Below are positions 35,062-43,922 of a stretch of DNA of 64,000 nt, piece after piece. The stretch's first letter is position 1. Every line of letters begins with the position of its first letter. The translations under genes and the position numbers were made by a program. The DNA is taken from positions 496,001 to 560,000 of the forward strand of contig CAVSCD010000010.1 of assembly GCA_963726335.1 (NCBI GenBank), given 5' to 3'. This DNA is from CAVSCD01 sp963726335 (GTDB lineage Bacteria; Acidobacteriota; Aminicenantia; Aminicenantales; UBA8522). The notes beneath the pieces were generated by a model. It did not search any database. It was not told where the DNA came from and saw only the letters and a program-made list of their open reading frames with translations.

Positions 35062-36216
35062 ATGGCTGTGCGGCGAGTTCCTTTTCAGGCCCTGGGCGGC
35101 GTCTTCGACGAGGCCGATATCGAGGCCGCGCTTAAGGTGATGAGGGCGGCCGCCGGTCCGGCGGGAGATTTTTTCCCCCTGCCCGAGGAAGCCGATTTCC
35201 AGCGGGCCTTCGCCGCGCACGAGGGCGCCGGTTTCTGTGTCGCCTGCAACTCGTGCGGGACGGCCCTCGATCTCTGCATGTCGGCTCTCAAGATCGGCCC
35301 CGGGGACGAGGTGATCGTCCCCGGCCTGACGTTCGTCTGCACCGCCACCTGCGCGGCCGCCCGCGGCGCGAAGGTCGTGTTTGCCGATATCGATCCGGCA
35401 ACGATGTGCCTCGACCCGGAGGCAGTGAGAAGAAAGTTAACGGACCGGACCAAGGCCGTCATCCCGGTTCATTTTGCCGGGCGGGCCTGCGATGTCGAGG
35501 CCTTCGAAGCCCTGAGCTGTCAACACGGGATCCCCATCATCTACGACGCCGCCCACGCCGTCGGCACGCTCTGGAAAGGGGAACCCGTCGGAAAATGGGG
35601 ACAAGCGAGCTGCTACAGCTTCCAGTCCAACAAGAACATGACGACCTTGGGCGAGGGAGGGGCGGTGGTGACGAATGACGCGCCGTTCGCCGAGATCGTC
35701 CGGCAGGGCAAGACCTTCGGCTACGTCTACGGTCCGGAGGTTCGCGTCGTCAGCATCGGGTCGAACTACCGGCTGACCAAGGTCCAGGCGGCCGTCGGGC
35801 TCTCGCAGCTGGCCAAGGTCGACCGGGTCATCGCCGCCCGGCGAAAGAATTTCCTGGGCCTGGTCGAGCGGCTCGGCGGCCTCGAAGAGGTCCGCCTGCC
35901 CGCGGGCATCGATGACCGGCACGGCTGCCATCTCTTCGTCATCCAGCTCGACCGGGAAAAGCTCACCGGCACGCGCGATGAGTTCCGCCGGCGGCTCCAG
36001 GAAGGATTCGGTATCGGCACCGCCGTCCACTACCCGGCGGTTTGGGACTGGGAGGTGGCCGGAACGTTCGCCTTCGACAACAGCGACTGCCCCGAGACCG
36101 AGCGCGTCTGCCGCTCGGTCGTTTCCCTGCCGGTTTTCGCCAATTCGACCGACGAGGATCTCAGTCATATCGCCCGGTCGATACGACAAGTCGTCGATGA
36201 GCTAAGAAAACGCTGA
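35062..36216 (+). CDS. DegT/DnrJ/EryC1-family sugar aminotransferase
   Basis: 384 residues with GGAAGGAGAG upstream. Fold type I PLP enzyme: VACNSCGTALDL phosphate loop (60-71), Asp162 in IIYDAAHAVG contacting the pyridine nitrogen, and the Schiff-base Lys191 in SFQSNKNMTTLGEGG. The family makes amino sugars from keto sugars bound to nucleotides, or aminates inositol derivatives. With the adjacent Gfo/Idh/MocA dehydrogenase it gives the oxidation-transamination pair used for amino-sugar or aminocyclitol formation. Confidence 0.9.
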   Translation: MAVRRVPFQALGGVFDEADIEAALKVMRAAAGPAGDFFPLPEEADFQRAFAAHEGAGFCVACNSCGTALDLCMSALKIGPGDEVIVPGLTFVCTATCAAARGAKVVFADIDPATMCLDPEAVRRKLTDRTKAVIPVHFAGRACDVEAFEALSCQHGIPIIYDAAHAVGTLWKGEPVGKWGQASCYSFQSNKNMTTLGEGGAVVTNDAPFAEIVRQGKTFGYVYGPEVRVVSIGSNYRLTKVQAAVGLSQLAKVDRVIAARRKNFLGLVERLGGLEEVRLPAGIDDRHGCHLFVIQLDREKLTGTRDEFRRRLQEGFGIGTAVHYPAVWDWEVAGTFAFDNSDCPETERVCRSVVSLPVFANSTDEDLSHIARSIRQVVDELRKR

Positions 36217-36227
36217 GGGGACGGGGA

Positions 36228-37226
36228 ATGTCTCGAAACGACAAACTGAAGTGGCTCCTGGTCGGCGCCGGGGACATCGCCGGCAAGCGGGTGAGCGCGG
36301 CGCTCTCCGGTTCGGGGGAGCTGGTCGCCGTCTGCGATCTCGTCCGGGAGCGGGCCGAACAGGCCGCCCGTCGATTCGCCGCGCCCGAAATCTACGAGGA
36401 CTTGGACCGGGCGCTGGCCGGGACATCGGCGAACGCCGTCTATCTGGCGACGCCGGTCCACCTCCACGCCGGGCAGGCCCGCCAGGTGCTGGAGTCGGGC
36501 CGGCACGTTCTCGTGGAAAAACCCTTGGGGCTCAACGCGGCCGACGCGCTCCAGGCGGTAAAAGCGGCCCGGGAGCGTCCGGACCTTGCGGCCGGCTGCG
36601 CCTATTACCGGCGGTGCTCGGCGCGCTACGCCCACGCCAAGAGGATGATCGACCGCGGCGAATTCGGCCGGATTACGCTCGCGCGGCTGACCTATTCGAC
36701 CTGGTTCAACCCGGACCCCGGCGACCCGAAATACTGGCGAGTCGTCCCGTCGAAAGGCGGCGGCGGCGTGCTCGCGGACATGGGCTCACACATGTTCGAT
36801 GTCCTCACCGGGCTTCTCGGCGCGCCGGTCAAGGTCTACGCCGAAGCGAAGACTCTCGTCCAACCCTACGCGGTCGAGGATTCGGCCGTCGTCCTCATGG
36901 AGCTGGCCGGCGGCGCCCCGGTCATCGGGGCCTTCGGCTGGAATTCGCGGACCTGGACCCACGAGTTCGAGATCGTCGGGACCGAGGCCAAACTCAAGTG
37001 GTCCCCCTATGACTCGGGGAAGATCATCAAGACCGTCGGCCGGGAGACCGAGGAGCTCGCGCTCGAGGACCCGGCGAACGTCCACCAGCCGCTCGTCGAG
37101 GATTTCGCGCGGGCCGTCCGGGAAGGCGCCCCCCCGGCCGTGCCGTTCGAGGAGGCACTGAAAACGAACATCCTCCTCGACGCGGTTTACGAAAGCTCGC
37201 GCCGGAAGAAGGAAATCCGCCTTTGA
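36228..37226 (+). CDS. Gfo/Idh/MocA-family oxidoreductase
   Basis: 332 residues. The N-terminal Rossmann fold begins LLVGAGDIAGKRVSAAL (10-26), the hallmark EKP lies at 97-99 (HVLVEKPLG), and a C-terminal alpha/beta domain follows with the DMGSHMFDVLTG metal/catalytic His region near nucleotide 36790. It oxidises or reduces sugar or inositol hydroxyls with NAD(P). It is 11 bp after the aminotransferase, and its TGA overlaps the TTG start of the next gene. Confidence 0.9.
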   Translation: MSRNDKLKWLLVGAGDIAGKRVSAALSGSGELVAVCDLVRERAEQAARRFAAPEIYEDLDRALAGTSANAVYLATPVHLHAGQARQVLESGRHVLVEKPLGLNAADALQAVKAARERPDLAAGCAYYRRCSARYAHAKRMIDRGEFGRITLARLTYSTWFNPDPGDPKYWRVVPSKGGGGVLADMGSHMFDVLTGLLGAPVKVYAEAKTLVQPYAVEDSAVVLMELAGGAPVIGAFGWNSRTWTHEFEIVGTEAKLKWSPYDSGKIIKTVGRETEELALEDPANVHQPLVEDFARAVREGAPPAVPFEEALKTNILLDAVYESSRRKKEIRL

Positions 37227-38485
37227 TCTTCGAGCCGAAACCGGCCAACGACTTCCGGTTGTTCATCGAGACCTACTTCGAGCGCTGCCGGGCCGAGTGC
37301 CCGAAGCTCGCCGCGATCGCCGGCAAATGGACGTTCGAGGACCTGATCCCCGGGCTCTCCGACTTCGACACGCGCTTCATTTTTTCGGACGGCGTCACGG
37401 TCGAAGACTGGATGCGCATGTCGACGGCGGTCGGCCGGGTCCATACCAGCCTGGCGAAGGAATATCCGCGCTGGGCCCGGATCCTGGAGCACCTACCGGG
37501 TCTCAACCTCACCCGGGCGGAGATGCTCGATCCCCGGACCTACTACCCGGAAGCGCAGCAGTGGACCTACTACCTGGGCGACCGGGATGTCCTCGAGGCC
37601 ACCGAGGGCTATCTCGCCGCCAAGCCGTGGACTCCCCGGGACGAGAGCTTCCACCTCCGGAAGTTCTCGGCGTATTTCGGCCCGTATCTCCGGGGCATCG
37701 ACCCGCCCGTCAACATCGGCCCGTGGGAGAACAAATATCCCCTGCACAGCCGATTCATGCACTATTTCACGCCGGCCGTCCAGTCGGCCCTGTCCCTCGT
37801 CCGGCGACGGGGGCAGCGCGGCAAGCTCGAGGCCCTACGCGGAGCGAAGAGCGTGTTCCCCCATCCCGGGGTCATCGACCTTGTCCTCGAGGCCGTCGAC
37901 CGGCACTATGAGATCCCGGGATATTACGAAGAGCCCCGGCTGACGGAGATCGAGCACGCCCTCGAGGACTATCTCCGGGACGCTTACGCCGTTCTGGGCG
38001 AACACTCGTCCCTGATCAGGATCGACCCGGCGGACTCCCCCGCCTCCCTCAAACACAAGCTCGCCGCGGTCGCCGTCGACCCGGGGGAGCGATTCTTCGA
38101 GGGCGCCAAGTTCTCGCGCTTCATGAAGGGAAGACTGCTCTTCTACGCCGAGGAGATCCTGTGGTTCGACGCGGCCTGGCTCATCCGTAACGAGCTGGGC
38201 CGGATCGTCAATAATTTCTACACGCTCCCCCTGGAGACATTCGCGCTGGCCCGGTTCGGAGAGAAGATCCCGCCCGAGACGGCCCTCGAGCGGCTGCGCG
38301 GGCGCATCCTGCCGCCCGGCGTCTGCGACGGCGTCGGGGAGTTCGTCCGGACGGCCCGGGCCCCTTTCGAACCGGGCGAAGAGAAGGCGGTGGCCCGCCG
38401 GGTCGCCGGAGTTTTCGACCCGGTCCTAATCACGCTTGAAGCCCTGGGCGCCGAACTGAATGGGGATGCATCTCCGTTTATGTGA
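37223..38485 (+). CDS. Uncharacterised protein, possible nucleotidyltransferase-like, end rewritten by element A
   Basis: 420 residues from a TTG that overlaps the previous stop (TTGA), with AAGGAAA upstream. GLSDFDTRFIF near residue 46 looks like the polymerase-beta nucleotidyltransferase G-S-D-x-D loop, but a third Asp and the surrounding fold cannot be confirmed. No export signal. It closes the sugar operon. The last residues SPFM and the TGA stop come from the terminal repeat of element A (from 38470), so the original C-terminus was cut or exchanged. The function is unknown. Confidence 0.6.
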   Translation: MIFEPKPANDFRLFIETYFERCRAECPKLAAIAGKWTFEDLIPGLSDFDTRFIFSDGVTVEDWMRMSTAVGRVHTSLAKEYPRWARILEHLPGLNLTRAEMLDPRTYYPEAQQWTYYLGDRDVLEATEGYLAAKPWTPRDESFHLRKFSAYFGPYLRGIDPPVNIGPWENKYPLHSRFMHYFTPAVQSALSLVRRRGQRGKLEALRGAKSVFPHPGVIDLVLEAVDRHYEIPGYYEEPRLTEIEHALEDYLRDAYAVLGEHSSLIRIDPADSPASLKHKLAAVAVDPGERFFEGAKFSRFMKGRLLFYAEEILWFDAAWLIRNELGRIVNNFYTLPLETFALARFGEKIPPETALERLRGRILPPGVCDGVGEFVRTARAPFEPGEEKAVARRVAGVFDPVLITLEALGAELNGDASPFM

Positions 38486-38633
38486 TGGAGAAGATCAAGC
38501 TGAGGGGTGGCGCGGCGTGGGGGCCCCCCGCCAGCCCGGACCGACTGGATCTTCTTAGGAAGGAGGGAGGACTGACGGGGGACCGCCGTGCCAGGACCCC
38601 AATTCGTAAGCAACCGATCACATAAACGGAGAT
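38470..38633 (+). repeat. Palindromic TIR element, copy A (complete)
   Basis: 164 bp bounded by perfect 17-bp inverted repeats: ATCTCCGTTTATGTGAT at 38470-38486 and ATCACATAAACGGAGAT at 38617-38633. Inside are further inverted arms (GGCGCGGCG with CGCCGTGCC) and a GGGGGCCCCCC palindrome, so the whole can fold as a long hairpin. Its core is about 90% identical to copy B at 56.6 kb. It encodes no protein. It is MITE-like and presumably moved by a transposase elsewhere. Confidence 0.85.
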
Positions 38634-38684
38634 ACCTCAAAGTGAAGGTGCTAATCTGAATCGCTAAATTGTGAGGACTCTGAG

Positions 38685-40442
38685 ATGATTGAAACCCAAA
38701 CCATCCAGCTTCCCGATTACCTCGTCATCCTGGCCTATTTCGCGGTCATCATCGTCGCCGGACTGACGTTCGGGCCGCGCATCCGGAAGGCCCAGGACTA
38801 TTTCGCGGCCGGAAGCGCCATGCCCTGGTGGCTCGCCGGGACATCCTTCTACAAGGCCTCGTTCAGCGCCTCGATGTTCGTGATTTACAACGAGATCGCC
38901 TATAAGTACGGGATCGTCGCCGTCGTCATCTGCTGGCTCTCCCCGCTCGGCCTCCTGGTCAGCGGCCATTTCCTGGCCCGCCTCTGGCGGCGGGCCCGGG
39001 TCATGACACCGCTCGGGTTCATGGAGCGCCGGTACAGCCCGCTCGTCCACCAGGTCTCGGTCTGGACGGGCCTGCCCCTCCGGGTGTTCGACAACGCCCT
39101 CCGCATCCTGGCGACCGCGATCATCTTCGCCGTCGCCCTGCGCGGCCTCGGCCTGAGCACCGTCACCTTCATGATCATCATCGGCGTCATCATGGTCCTC
39201 TATTCCTTCCTGGGGGGGCAGCTCTCGGTCATGGTCATTGACTTCGTCAACGTCTCCATTCTGCTGGTCGCCGTCGTCGCCCTGTTCGTCATGACCCTCG
39301 GGCAGGTCGGGAACCTGGGCGAGTTTGTGCGCAAGCTGCCCGCCGGGTTCCTGGATCCGATCGCCGAACCCTACGGCTGGTCCTACCTGGTCTTCACCGT
39401 CTTTCTCCTCGCCCTCCTCACCTACGGCGCGAGCTGGTCGCTCGTCCAGAAATTCAACACCCTCAAGAGCGAGCGGGAGATCCGGAAGATGATCCGCTGG
39501 GTCGCCATCCAGGCCTTCGTCATGCCGCCCATCTTCTTTTTCCCGGGGCTGGCGGCCCGCGTCCTCCTGCCCGGGATTACGAACGCCAAGGAGGTCTACG
39601 CCCTCATCAGCTTCAAGCTCCTGCCGGTCGGACTGATGGGGTTCGTCCTGTCGGCGGTCATCAGCGCGACGATGTCGTCGCTCGGGTCGGAGTTCAACAC
39701 GCTGTCGGGCGTCCTGACCCGCGACTTCTTCATGAAGAAGATCAAGCCCGGCCTGTCGGAGAAGGAGCAGGTCTTCTGGGGGAGGACGTTTACGGCCGTG
39801 ATCGGCGCCGTGACCGTGGCCATGGCCGTCGTCTTCAACAAGCTCCAGGGCTTTAACCTCCTGGACATCATGTTCCGGCTGTTCAGCGCCTTCGGGCCGG
39901 CCATCATGCTGCCGCTCATCGCCGGCCTGCTCGCGCGGAGGGTGAACGCCCGGGGAGCGCTGGCGGGCATGATCGCCGGCGCGGTCACGGGCGTCTCCCT
40001 GGTCGCCGCCAACATCTTTCTCGTCCAGGCCAACGCTTCCGAAATGGCTCTCAACCCGCGCCTGGAATTCTGGCTGCGGAGCGGCTGGAACTCGGCCGCG
40101 ACGGTCCTCAACGTAGCGGCGACGCTCCTCGGGATGTGGCTCGGGTCGAGGTCAAAGCCCGCGGGGGCGGAGGAGAGAGCGCGGAGCCAGGAGTTCTTCG
40201 CCAACCTGGCGAAACCCTTCCTCATCGAGGCCAAAGAAGGCGTGGCGCAGGCGCCGCTGGCGTTTTTCAGGATCATCGGCCTGATGCTCCTCGCCTACGG
40301 CCTGGCCATAGCCGCCGTCGCCGTCTTCATCCGGCTCTCGTCTCACGACCAGCGGGCCTTCCGGATCGACCTCATCGTCGCCGGCGTCTTGATGGCCATG
40401 GGCGGCCTCATGCGGCTGGGCAAAAAAGAGAAGCCGGCCTGA
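38685..40442 (+). CDS. Sodium:solute symporter (SSS family), second copy
   Basis: 585 residues, about 13 membrane helices. The hallmark reads MVLYSFLGGQLSVMVIDFVN (about 167-186), and an early GSAMPWWLAGTSFYKASFSA corresponds to the substrate/Na+ site. The ribosome site GTGAGGA precedes the ATG 52 bp after element A. It is sequence-distinct from the symporter at 14.3 kb. It probably imports a substrate of the preceding sugar cluster, although the element between them may separate transcription. Confidence 0.9.
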   Translation: MIETQTIQLPDYLVILAYFAVIIVAGLTFGPRIRKAQDYFAAGSAMPWWLAGTSFYKASFSASMFVIYNEIAYKYGIVAVVICWLSPLGLLVSGHFLARLWRRARVMTPLGFMERRYSPLVHQVSVWTGLPLRVFDNALRILATAIIFAVALRGLGLSTVTFMIIIGVIMVLYSFLGGQLSVMVIDFVNVSILLVAVVALFVMTLGQVGNLGEFVRKLPAGFLDPIAEPYGWSYLVFTVFLLALLTYGASWSLVQKFNTLKSEREIRKMIRWVAIQAFVMPPIFFFPGLAARVLLPGITNAKEVYALISFKLLPVGLMGFVLSAVISATMSSLGSEFNTLSGVLTRDFFMKKIKPGLSEKEQVFWGRTFTAVIGAVTVAMAVVFNKLQGFNLLDIMFRLFSAFGPAIMLPLIAGLLARRVNARGALAGMIAGAVTGVSLVAANIFLVQANASEMALNPRLEFWLRSGWNSAATVLNVAATLLGMWLGSRSKPAGAEERARSQEFFANLAKPFLIEAKEGVAQAPLAFFRIIGLMLLAYGLAIAAVAVFIRLSSHDQRAFRIDLIVAGVLMAMGGLMRLGKKEKPA

Positions 40443-40446
40443 ACCG

Positions 40447-40464
40447 TCCCTGGCAGGCCAGGGT
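40447..40464. terminator. Hairpin after the symporter
   Basis: CCCTGG and CCAGGG form a perfect 6-bp stem with a 4-nt loop just past the symporter stop. It is not followed by a T-run, so this is weak. Confidence 0.3.
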
Positions 40465-40523
40465 CAAATCCGATACAATATATACAGGAATAGCGGAATT
40501 TTATGCCGCAAGGAGAGTTCGCC

Positions 40524-41006
40524 GTGAGAGAAACGGTCGCGGTCATCGTCGCTTCTCTGGCGTTTTCGGTTCTGTCCGGGGCGGACGCCGCCGCCCCGCC
40601 CATGAAACCCTGGCGTAACGCCTCCGGCGTGACGCCCGGCCAACAACAGAGCCAGGAGCCCGTCTACCAGGACCTGGCCAAGTCCGGCAAGAAATGCTGG
40701 ATCGGCGAAGATCACTACTTTACCTGGGAGTTCGATAAGACGCCGAAGATGGGGACCTCGATCCTCATCATCAAGCTCCACGACAAAGACGGGACGCGCG
40801 TCTCCGACCTCACCCTCACCGGGCGGACCGACATGCCTTCCATGCGCGGCACCCACGATTCCGGCGATGTCCCGTTCAAAAACAACAAGGCCGGCGACTA
40901 CCTGCTGCCGGTCAACGTCGCCATGCCGGGCGACTGGGAGGTCCTGCTGAGCTTCTCTCGCGACGGCAGCGTCATCTTCCGGGGCAGAATCGCCTTCCAT
41001 GTCTAA
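40524..41006 (+). CDS. Exported YtkA-like protein
   Basis: 160 residues from the GTG at 40524, chosen because AAGGAGAG lies 6 bp upstream; an ATG at 40503 has no site. It has a signal peptide to about residue 21. The immunoglobulin-like core with GRTDMPSMRGTHDSGDVPFK and ending GDWEVLLSFSRDGSVIFRGR matches the YtkA/FixH/copper-chaperone style, in which Met and His residues in MPSMRGTH can bind metal. It is the first gene of a five-gene run ending in an ABC transporter. Confidence 0.65.
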   Translation: MRETVAVIVASLAFSVLSGADAAAPPMKPWRNASGVTPGQQQSQEPVYQDLAKSGKKCWIGEDHYFTWEFDKTPKMGTSILIIKLHDKDGTRVSDLTLTGRTDMPSMRGTHDSGDVPFKNNKAGDYLLPVNVAMPGDWEVLLSFSRDGSVIFRGRIAFHV

Positions 41007-41068
41007 CCCGGAGGGATCCGGGCCTGCCCGGCAAGGCCCGGGTAGAGCAATGGCCAGGCGCCGAGGGG

Positions 41069-42037
41069 ATGATCATCGCCGCCCTCCTGTTCGCGGCGAC
41101 GGCCGCGGGGCTTCGCGCCCAGAGCTCGCTTTTCTTTTTCGAGCTCCAGGCCGTCGGAGCCTATTCCACCGCTTCCCGCGCCATCGAGCTCTTTTCGCTG
41201 ATGCCCGAGGACGTCATGCAGAAGCCGAGCATCGGTTTTGATTTCGTTCAGCGCTTCGCCGGCCGGAGCCGCGACATCGGCGTCTTGGCCGTGCAGGCCC
41301 GCCTGGCCTACAACCAGGAGGGCGACCACAGCCTCGAACCGCAGCTTTACAACGCCTATTTCCGTTACAAGGCCGGCTTCGCCGACATCTGGGCCGGGCA
41401 CAACCGGCCGGCCCTGGGTCTTTCGTCCGTCCTCGACAGCCACGCTTTGCTTTTGCCGGCCCCGGCCATGCTCGGTTACGGCTTCGACCGCGATTGGGGA
41501 GCCGGGATCGAGCGGGATTTTGGCTGGGGCGCCGCGGCCGCTTCTCTGACGACGGGCAGCGGCATGCCGCTCTACTTCAAGGGCAATTACCTGGCCTCGG
41601 CCCGCGTCGCCAAGGGCGTCCTGGCCCGGGATAACTATAGCATCGGGTTGTCCGCGGCCCACGGCGAAATCCTGGAAACCATGGGCTACACGCTGGTCGA
41701 CCCGGAGCCCTTCTCCTGGAGCGCCACGGGCGTCGACGCCACCCACCTGTGGCGGAACTTCGAGAACCGGGCCGAGATCCTGGTCGGACGCCGCGCCGGC
41801 GATGGGTTCTTCCTGGCCTTCTGGCGGGCGGGACTCTCCCTTCTCGAGGAGGGCCGGCTCAAGCTCGAGGTCCAGCCGGTCCTCATGAAGAATGCCGGGG
41901 CATGGGAATATTCAATCGGCTCTGGGCTGACCTACCTCGCGACCGCCGACCTGGCCGGGAGGTTCATGGTTTTGTACGACGACGCCCGCCGGGACGCCCG
42001 GTTCGTCCTCCAGCTTTATTACTACAAAGGCCTATGA
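41069..42037 (+). CDS. Outer-membrane barrel-type protein
   Basis: 322 residues with a signal peptide (to about residue 17, LRAQ). Alternating aromatic/polar strands run throughout and the protein ends LQLYYYKGL, typical of barrel termini. The start ATG has its GAGGGG too close. An ATG at 41050 in another frame reads MARRRG and would join with one base removed, giving a better start. It probably forms the outer-membrane route for whatever the adjacent YtkA/FMN/ABC proteins handle. Confidence 0.55.
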   Translation: MIIAALLFAATAAGLRAQSSLFFFELQAVGAYSTASRAIELFSLMPEDVMQKPSIGFDFVQRFAGRSRDIGVLAVQARLAYNQEGDHSLEPQLYNAYFRYKAGFADIWAGHNRPALGLSSVLDSHALLLPAPAMLGYGFDRDWGAGIERDFGWGAAAASLTTGSGMPLYFKGNYLASARVAKGVLARDNYSIGLSAAHGEILETMGYTLVDPEPFSWSATGVDATHLWRNFENRAEILVGRRAGDGFFLAFWRAGLSLLEEGRLKLEVQPVLMKNAGAWEYSIGSGLTYLATADLAGRFMVLYDDARRDARFVLQLYYYKGL

Positions 42038-42053
42038 CGAGGGAGGGGCGGTG

Positions 42054-42719
42054 ATGAGAAAGAAGGAAATTCGGAGGCTCGCCGGCCCCGCGGCTTTGGG
42101 CGCCGCCGTCATTATCCTCAGCGCCGCCGTCCTCCACGCCGCCGTGGGCTGCGACCTCAACGACCCCGACCGGGACGTCAAGCGGCTGTTCCCGGGATCG
42201 ACCGGCTACAAGACCGTCTACGTGTCCATTTCCAAAGCGGGCGGGGACGAGCTTCTCCGCCGGATCGAGGCCCGGTTAGGGGACAAGTTCACGGGGCTTT
42301 TCGAGACCGCCGACGTTCCCTACACGATGTACCGGGTCTTCAAGGGCGATGACCTCATCGGCTACATCCACGGCACCAACCAGAAGGGAACCTACGGCGG
42401 CCTGCAGGTCTTCCTGGCGCTCGACCCCAAGGGCGTCATCACGGGTTTCTACTTCCAGAAGCTGACGTCCAAGGCCGCCAAGGCTTTCCGCGAGCCCGCC
42501 TTCGGCAGCCAGTTCGTCGGCCTGAGCCTCGAGGATTTCTACAACTACGATGTCGTATCGGGGAGGGAGGAGCCGGCCGGGCCGGTCAGCCGCATCAAGA
42601 ACCCCGACCCCGCTTCCGAAAAGGATTTCCGGGCCGCCCTGCGCGCCGCCAAGAAGAACCTCGTGCTCGTCGACGAGTTCCTGCTCGGCAATCCCCATCT
42701 CAAGTACTTCAAAGGCTGA
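42054..42719 (+). CDS. Membrane-anchored FMN-binding-domain-like protein
   Basis: 221 residues with one N-terminal membrane helix (about 10-31). The domain includes GYIHGTNQKGTYGGLQVFLA and LDPKGVITGFYFQKLTSKA, which resemble the RnfG/NosR FMN-binding fold where flavin is attached through a Thr. The typical S/TGAT site is not evident, so flavinylation is not assured. It lies 6 bp before an FtsX-type ABC permease. Similar sets occur in periplasmic redox and metal-transfer systems. Confidence 0.55.
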   Translation: MRKKEIRRLAGPAALGAAVIILSAAVLHAAVGCDLNDPDRDVKRLFPGSTGYKTVYVSISKAGGDELLRRIEARLGDKFTGLFETADVPYTMYRVFKGDDLIGYIHGTNQKGTYGGLQVFLALDPKGVITGFYFQKLTSKAAKAFREPAFGSQFVGLSLEDFYNYDVVSGREEPAGPVSRIKNPDPASEKDFRAALRAAKKNLVLVDEFLLGNPHLKYFKG

Positions 42720-42725
42720 GGGCCC

Positions 42726-43922
42726 ATGAAAAAGATCTCCGTTCTCGAAGTCGCCTACAAAAACCTCCTCCGCAAGAAGACGAGGAGCCTGCTCACCGTC
42801 CTGGGCATCGCCATGGCCGCCTGGGTCCTGGTCAGCCTGTTCGGGTTCAACCGGGGCTACGAGGCCTCCCTCAACAGGGACATCGACAACCTCGGCTACC
42901 AGATGCTCGTCGTGGCCAAGGGCTGTCCTTACGAGGCGGCGACGCTCATGCTCAAGGGCGGCACCGGCCTCAAGTACATGGACGAGTCGATCGCCGCGAC
43001 GGTGGCCGCCGAGCCCGAGGTCGATGGCGTCACGCCCATGCTGATGCAGGTCGTCTTCGACCCGAACAAGGGCGAGACCGGCGGACTGGCCGCCTTCCTC
43101 GGCGTCGACCCGGTCACCTTTCCGAAGATGAAAAGCGCCCTGCCGTTCAAGGCCGGGGGCTGGTTTCGCGAGCCCGAGGCGGCCGAGACCGTCTTCGGCT
43201 ACGAGGTGGCCGAGCTCGAACAGCGCGAGGTCGGCGACCTCTACCTCATCCCGGAGAAGGACGTCGAGGTCAAGGTGGTCGGCATCCTCGAGCGGACGGG
43301 CACCCAGGACGACGGGACGATCTTCCTTCCGCTCAAGACCGTCCAGAAGATCTTCGAAGTCAAGGAGCTGACCTCGATCGGCATCAAAATCAGAAAAGAC
43401 GCCGATATGAAGGCCTTCGAGGACAAGCTGTACAAGCTGCCCGACGTCCAGGTGGTCAGCCTGAGCCAGGTCAAGACGACGATCATGACGCTTGTCTCAA
43501 CGGCCAGGGTCATGGTCTTCTCCATCGCCCTGATCGCCATCCTCATCGCCATGATGGGCGTCATCAACACGATCCTGATGTCGGTTATGGAGAGGCGCCA
43601 GGAGATCGGCATTCTCAAGTCCATGGGGGCCATGGCCGGCGACATCTTCAAGCTGGTCTGGCTCGAGACGATCATCCTGTGCATCGTCGGCGGTCTCATC
43701 GGCGCCGGCCTGGCCCTGCTTACGGCCAGGCTGACGGAGGTCCTCGTGCGCGGGCTCTTGCCGTTCTCGCCGAGCGGCGGGTTGGTGGCCATCGACCCTG
43801 GGCTGGTCCTCATGACCCTGGGGTTGGTCACGGCCATCGGCCTGGCCAGCGGCGTCTACCCGTCATGGAAGGCGGCCAGGATGAGGCCCCTCGACACCAT
43901 CCGCAGCGAGGGGGAATCATGA
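42726..43922 (+). CDS. FtsX/MacB-type ABC transporter permease
   Basis: 398 residues: an N-terminal helix (about 20-42), a large periplasmic MacB_PCD domain (about 45-255) and three C-terminal helices (about 265-290, 315-340, 355-380) with ERRQEIGILKSMGA, the hallmark coupling segment. This is a mechanotransmission permease that moves lipoproteins, peptides or cofactors across the periplasm rather than through the membrane. It is coupled by ATGA to the ATPase gene. Confidence 0.9.
   Translation: MKKISVLEVAYKNLLRKKTRSLLTVLGIAMAAWVLVSLFGFNRGYEASLNRDIDNLGYQMLVVAKGCPYEAATLMLKGGTGLKYMDESIAATVAAEPEVDGVTPMLMQVVFDPNKGETGGLAAFLGVDPVTFPKMKSALPFKAGGWFREPEAAETVFGYEVAELEQREVGDLYLIPEKDVEVKVVGILERTGTQDDGTIFLPLKTVQKIFEVKELTSIGIKIRKDADMKAFEDKLYKLPDVQVVSLSQVKTTIMTLVSTARVMVFSIALIAILIAMMGVINTILMSVMERRQEIGILKSMGAMAGDIFKLVWLETIILCIVGGLIGAGLALLTARLTEVLVRGLLPFSPSGGLVAIDPGLVLMTLGLVTAIGLASGVYPSWKAARMRPLDTIRSEGES

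Noticed and set aside
40999..41241. Separate small gene starting at 40999
   Set aside because: It becomes Arg/Pro-rich nonsense opposite in phase to the barrel gene. Only its internal ATG at 41050 may matter as the true barrel start.
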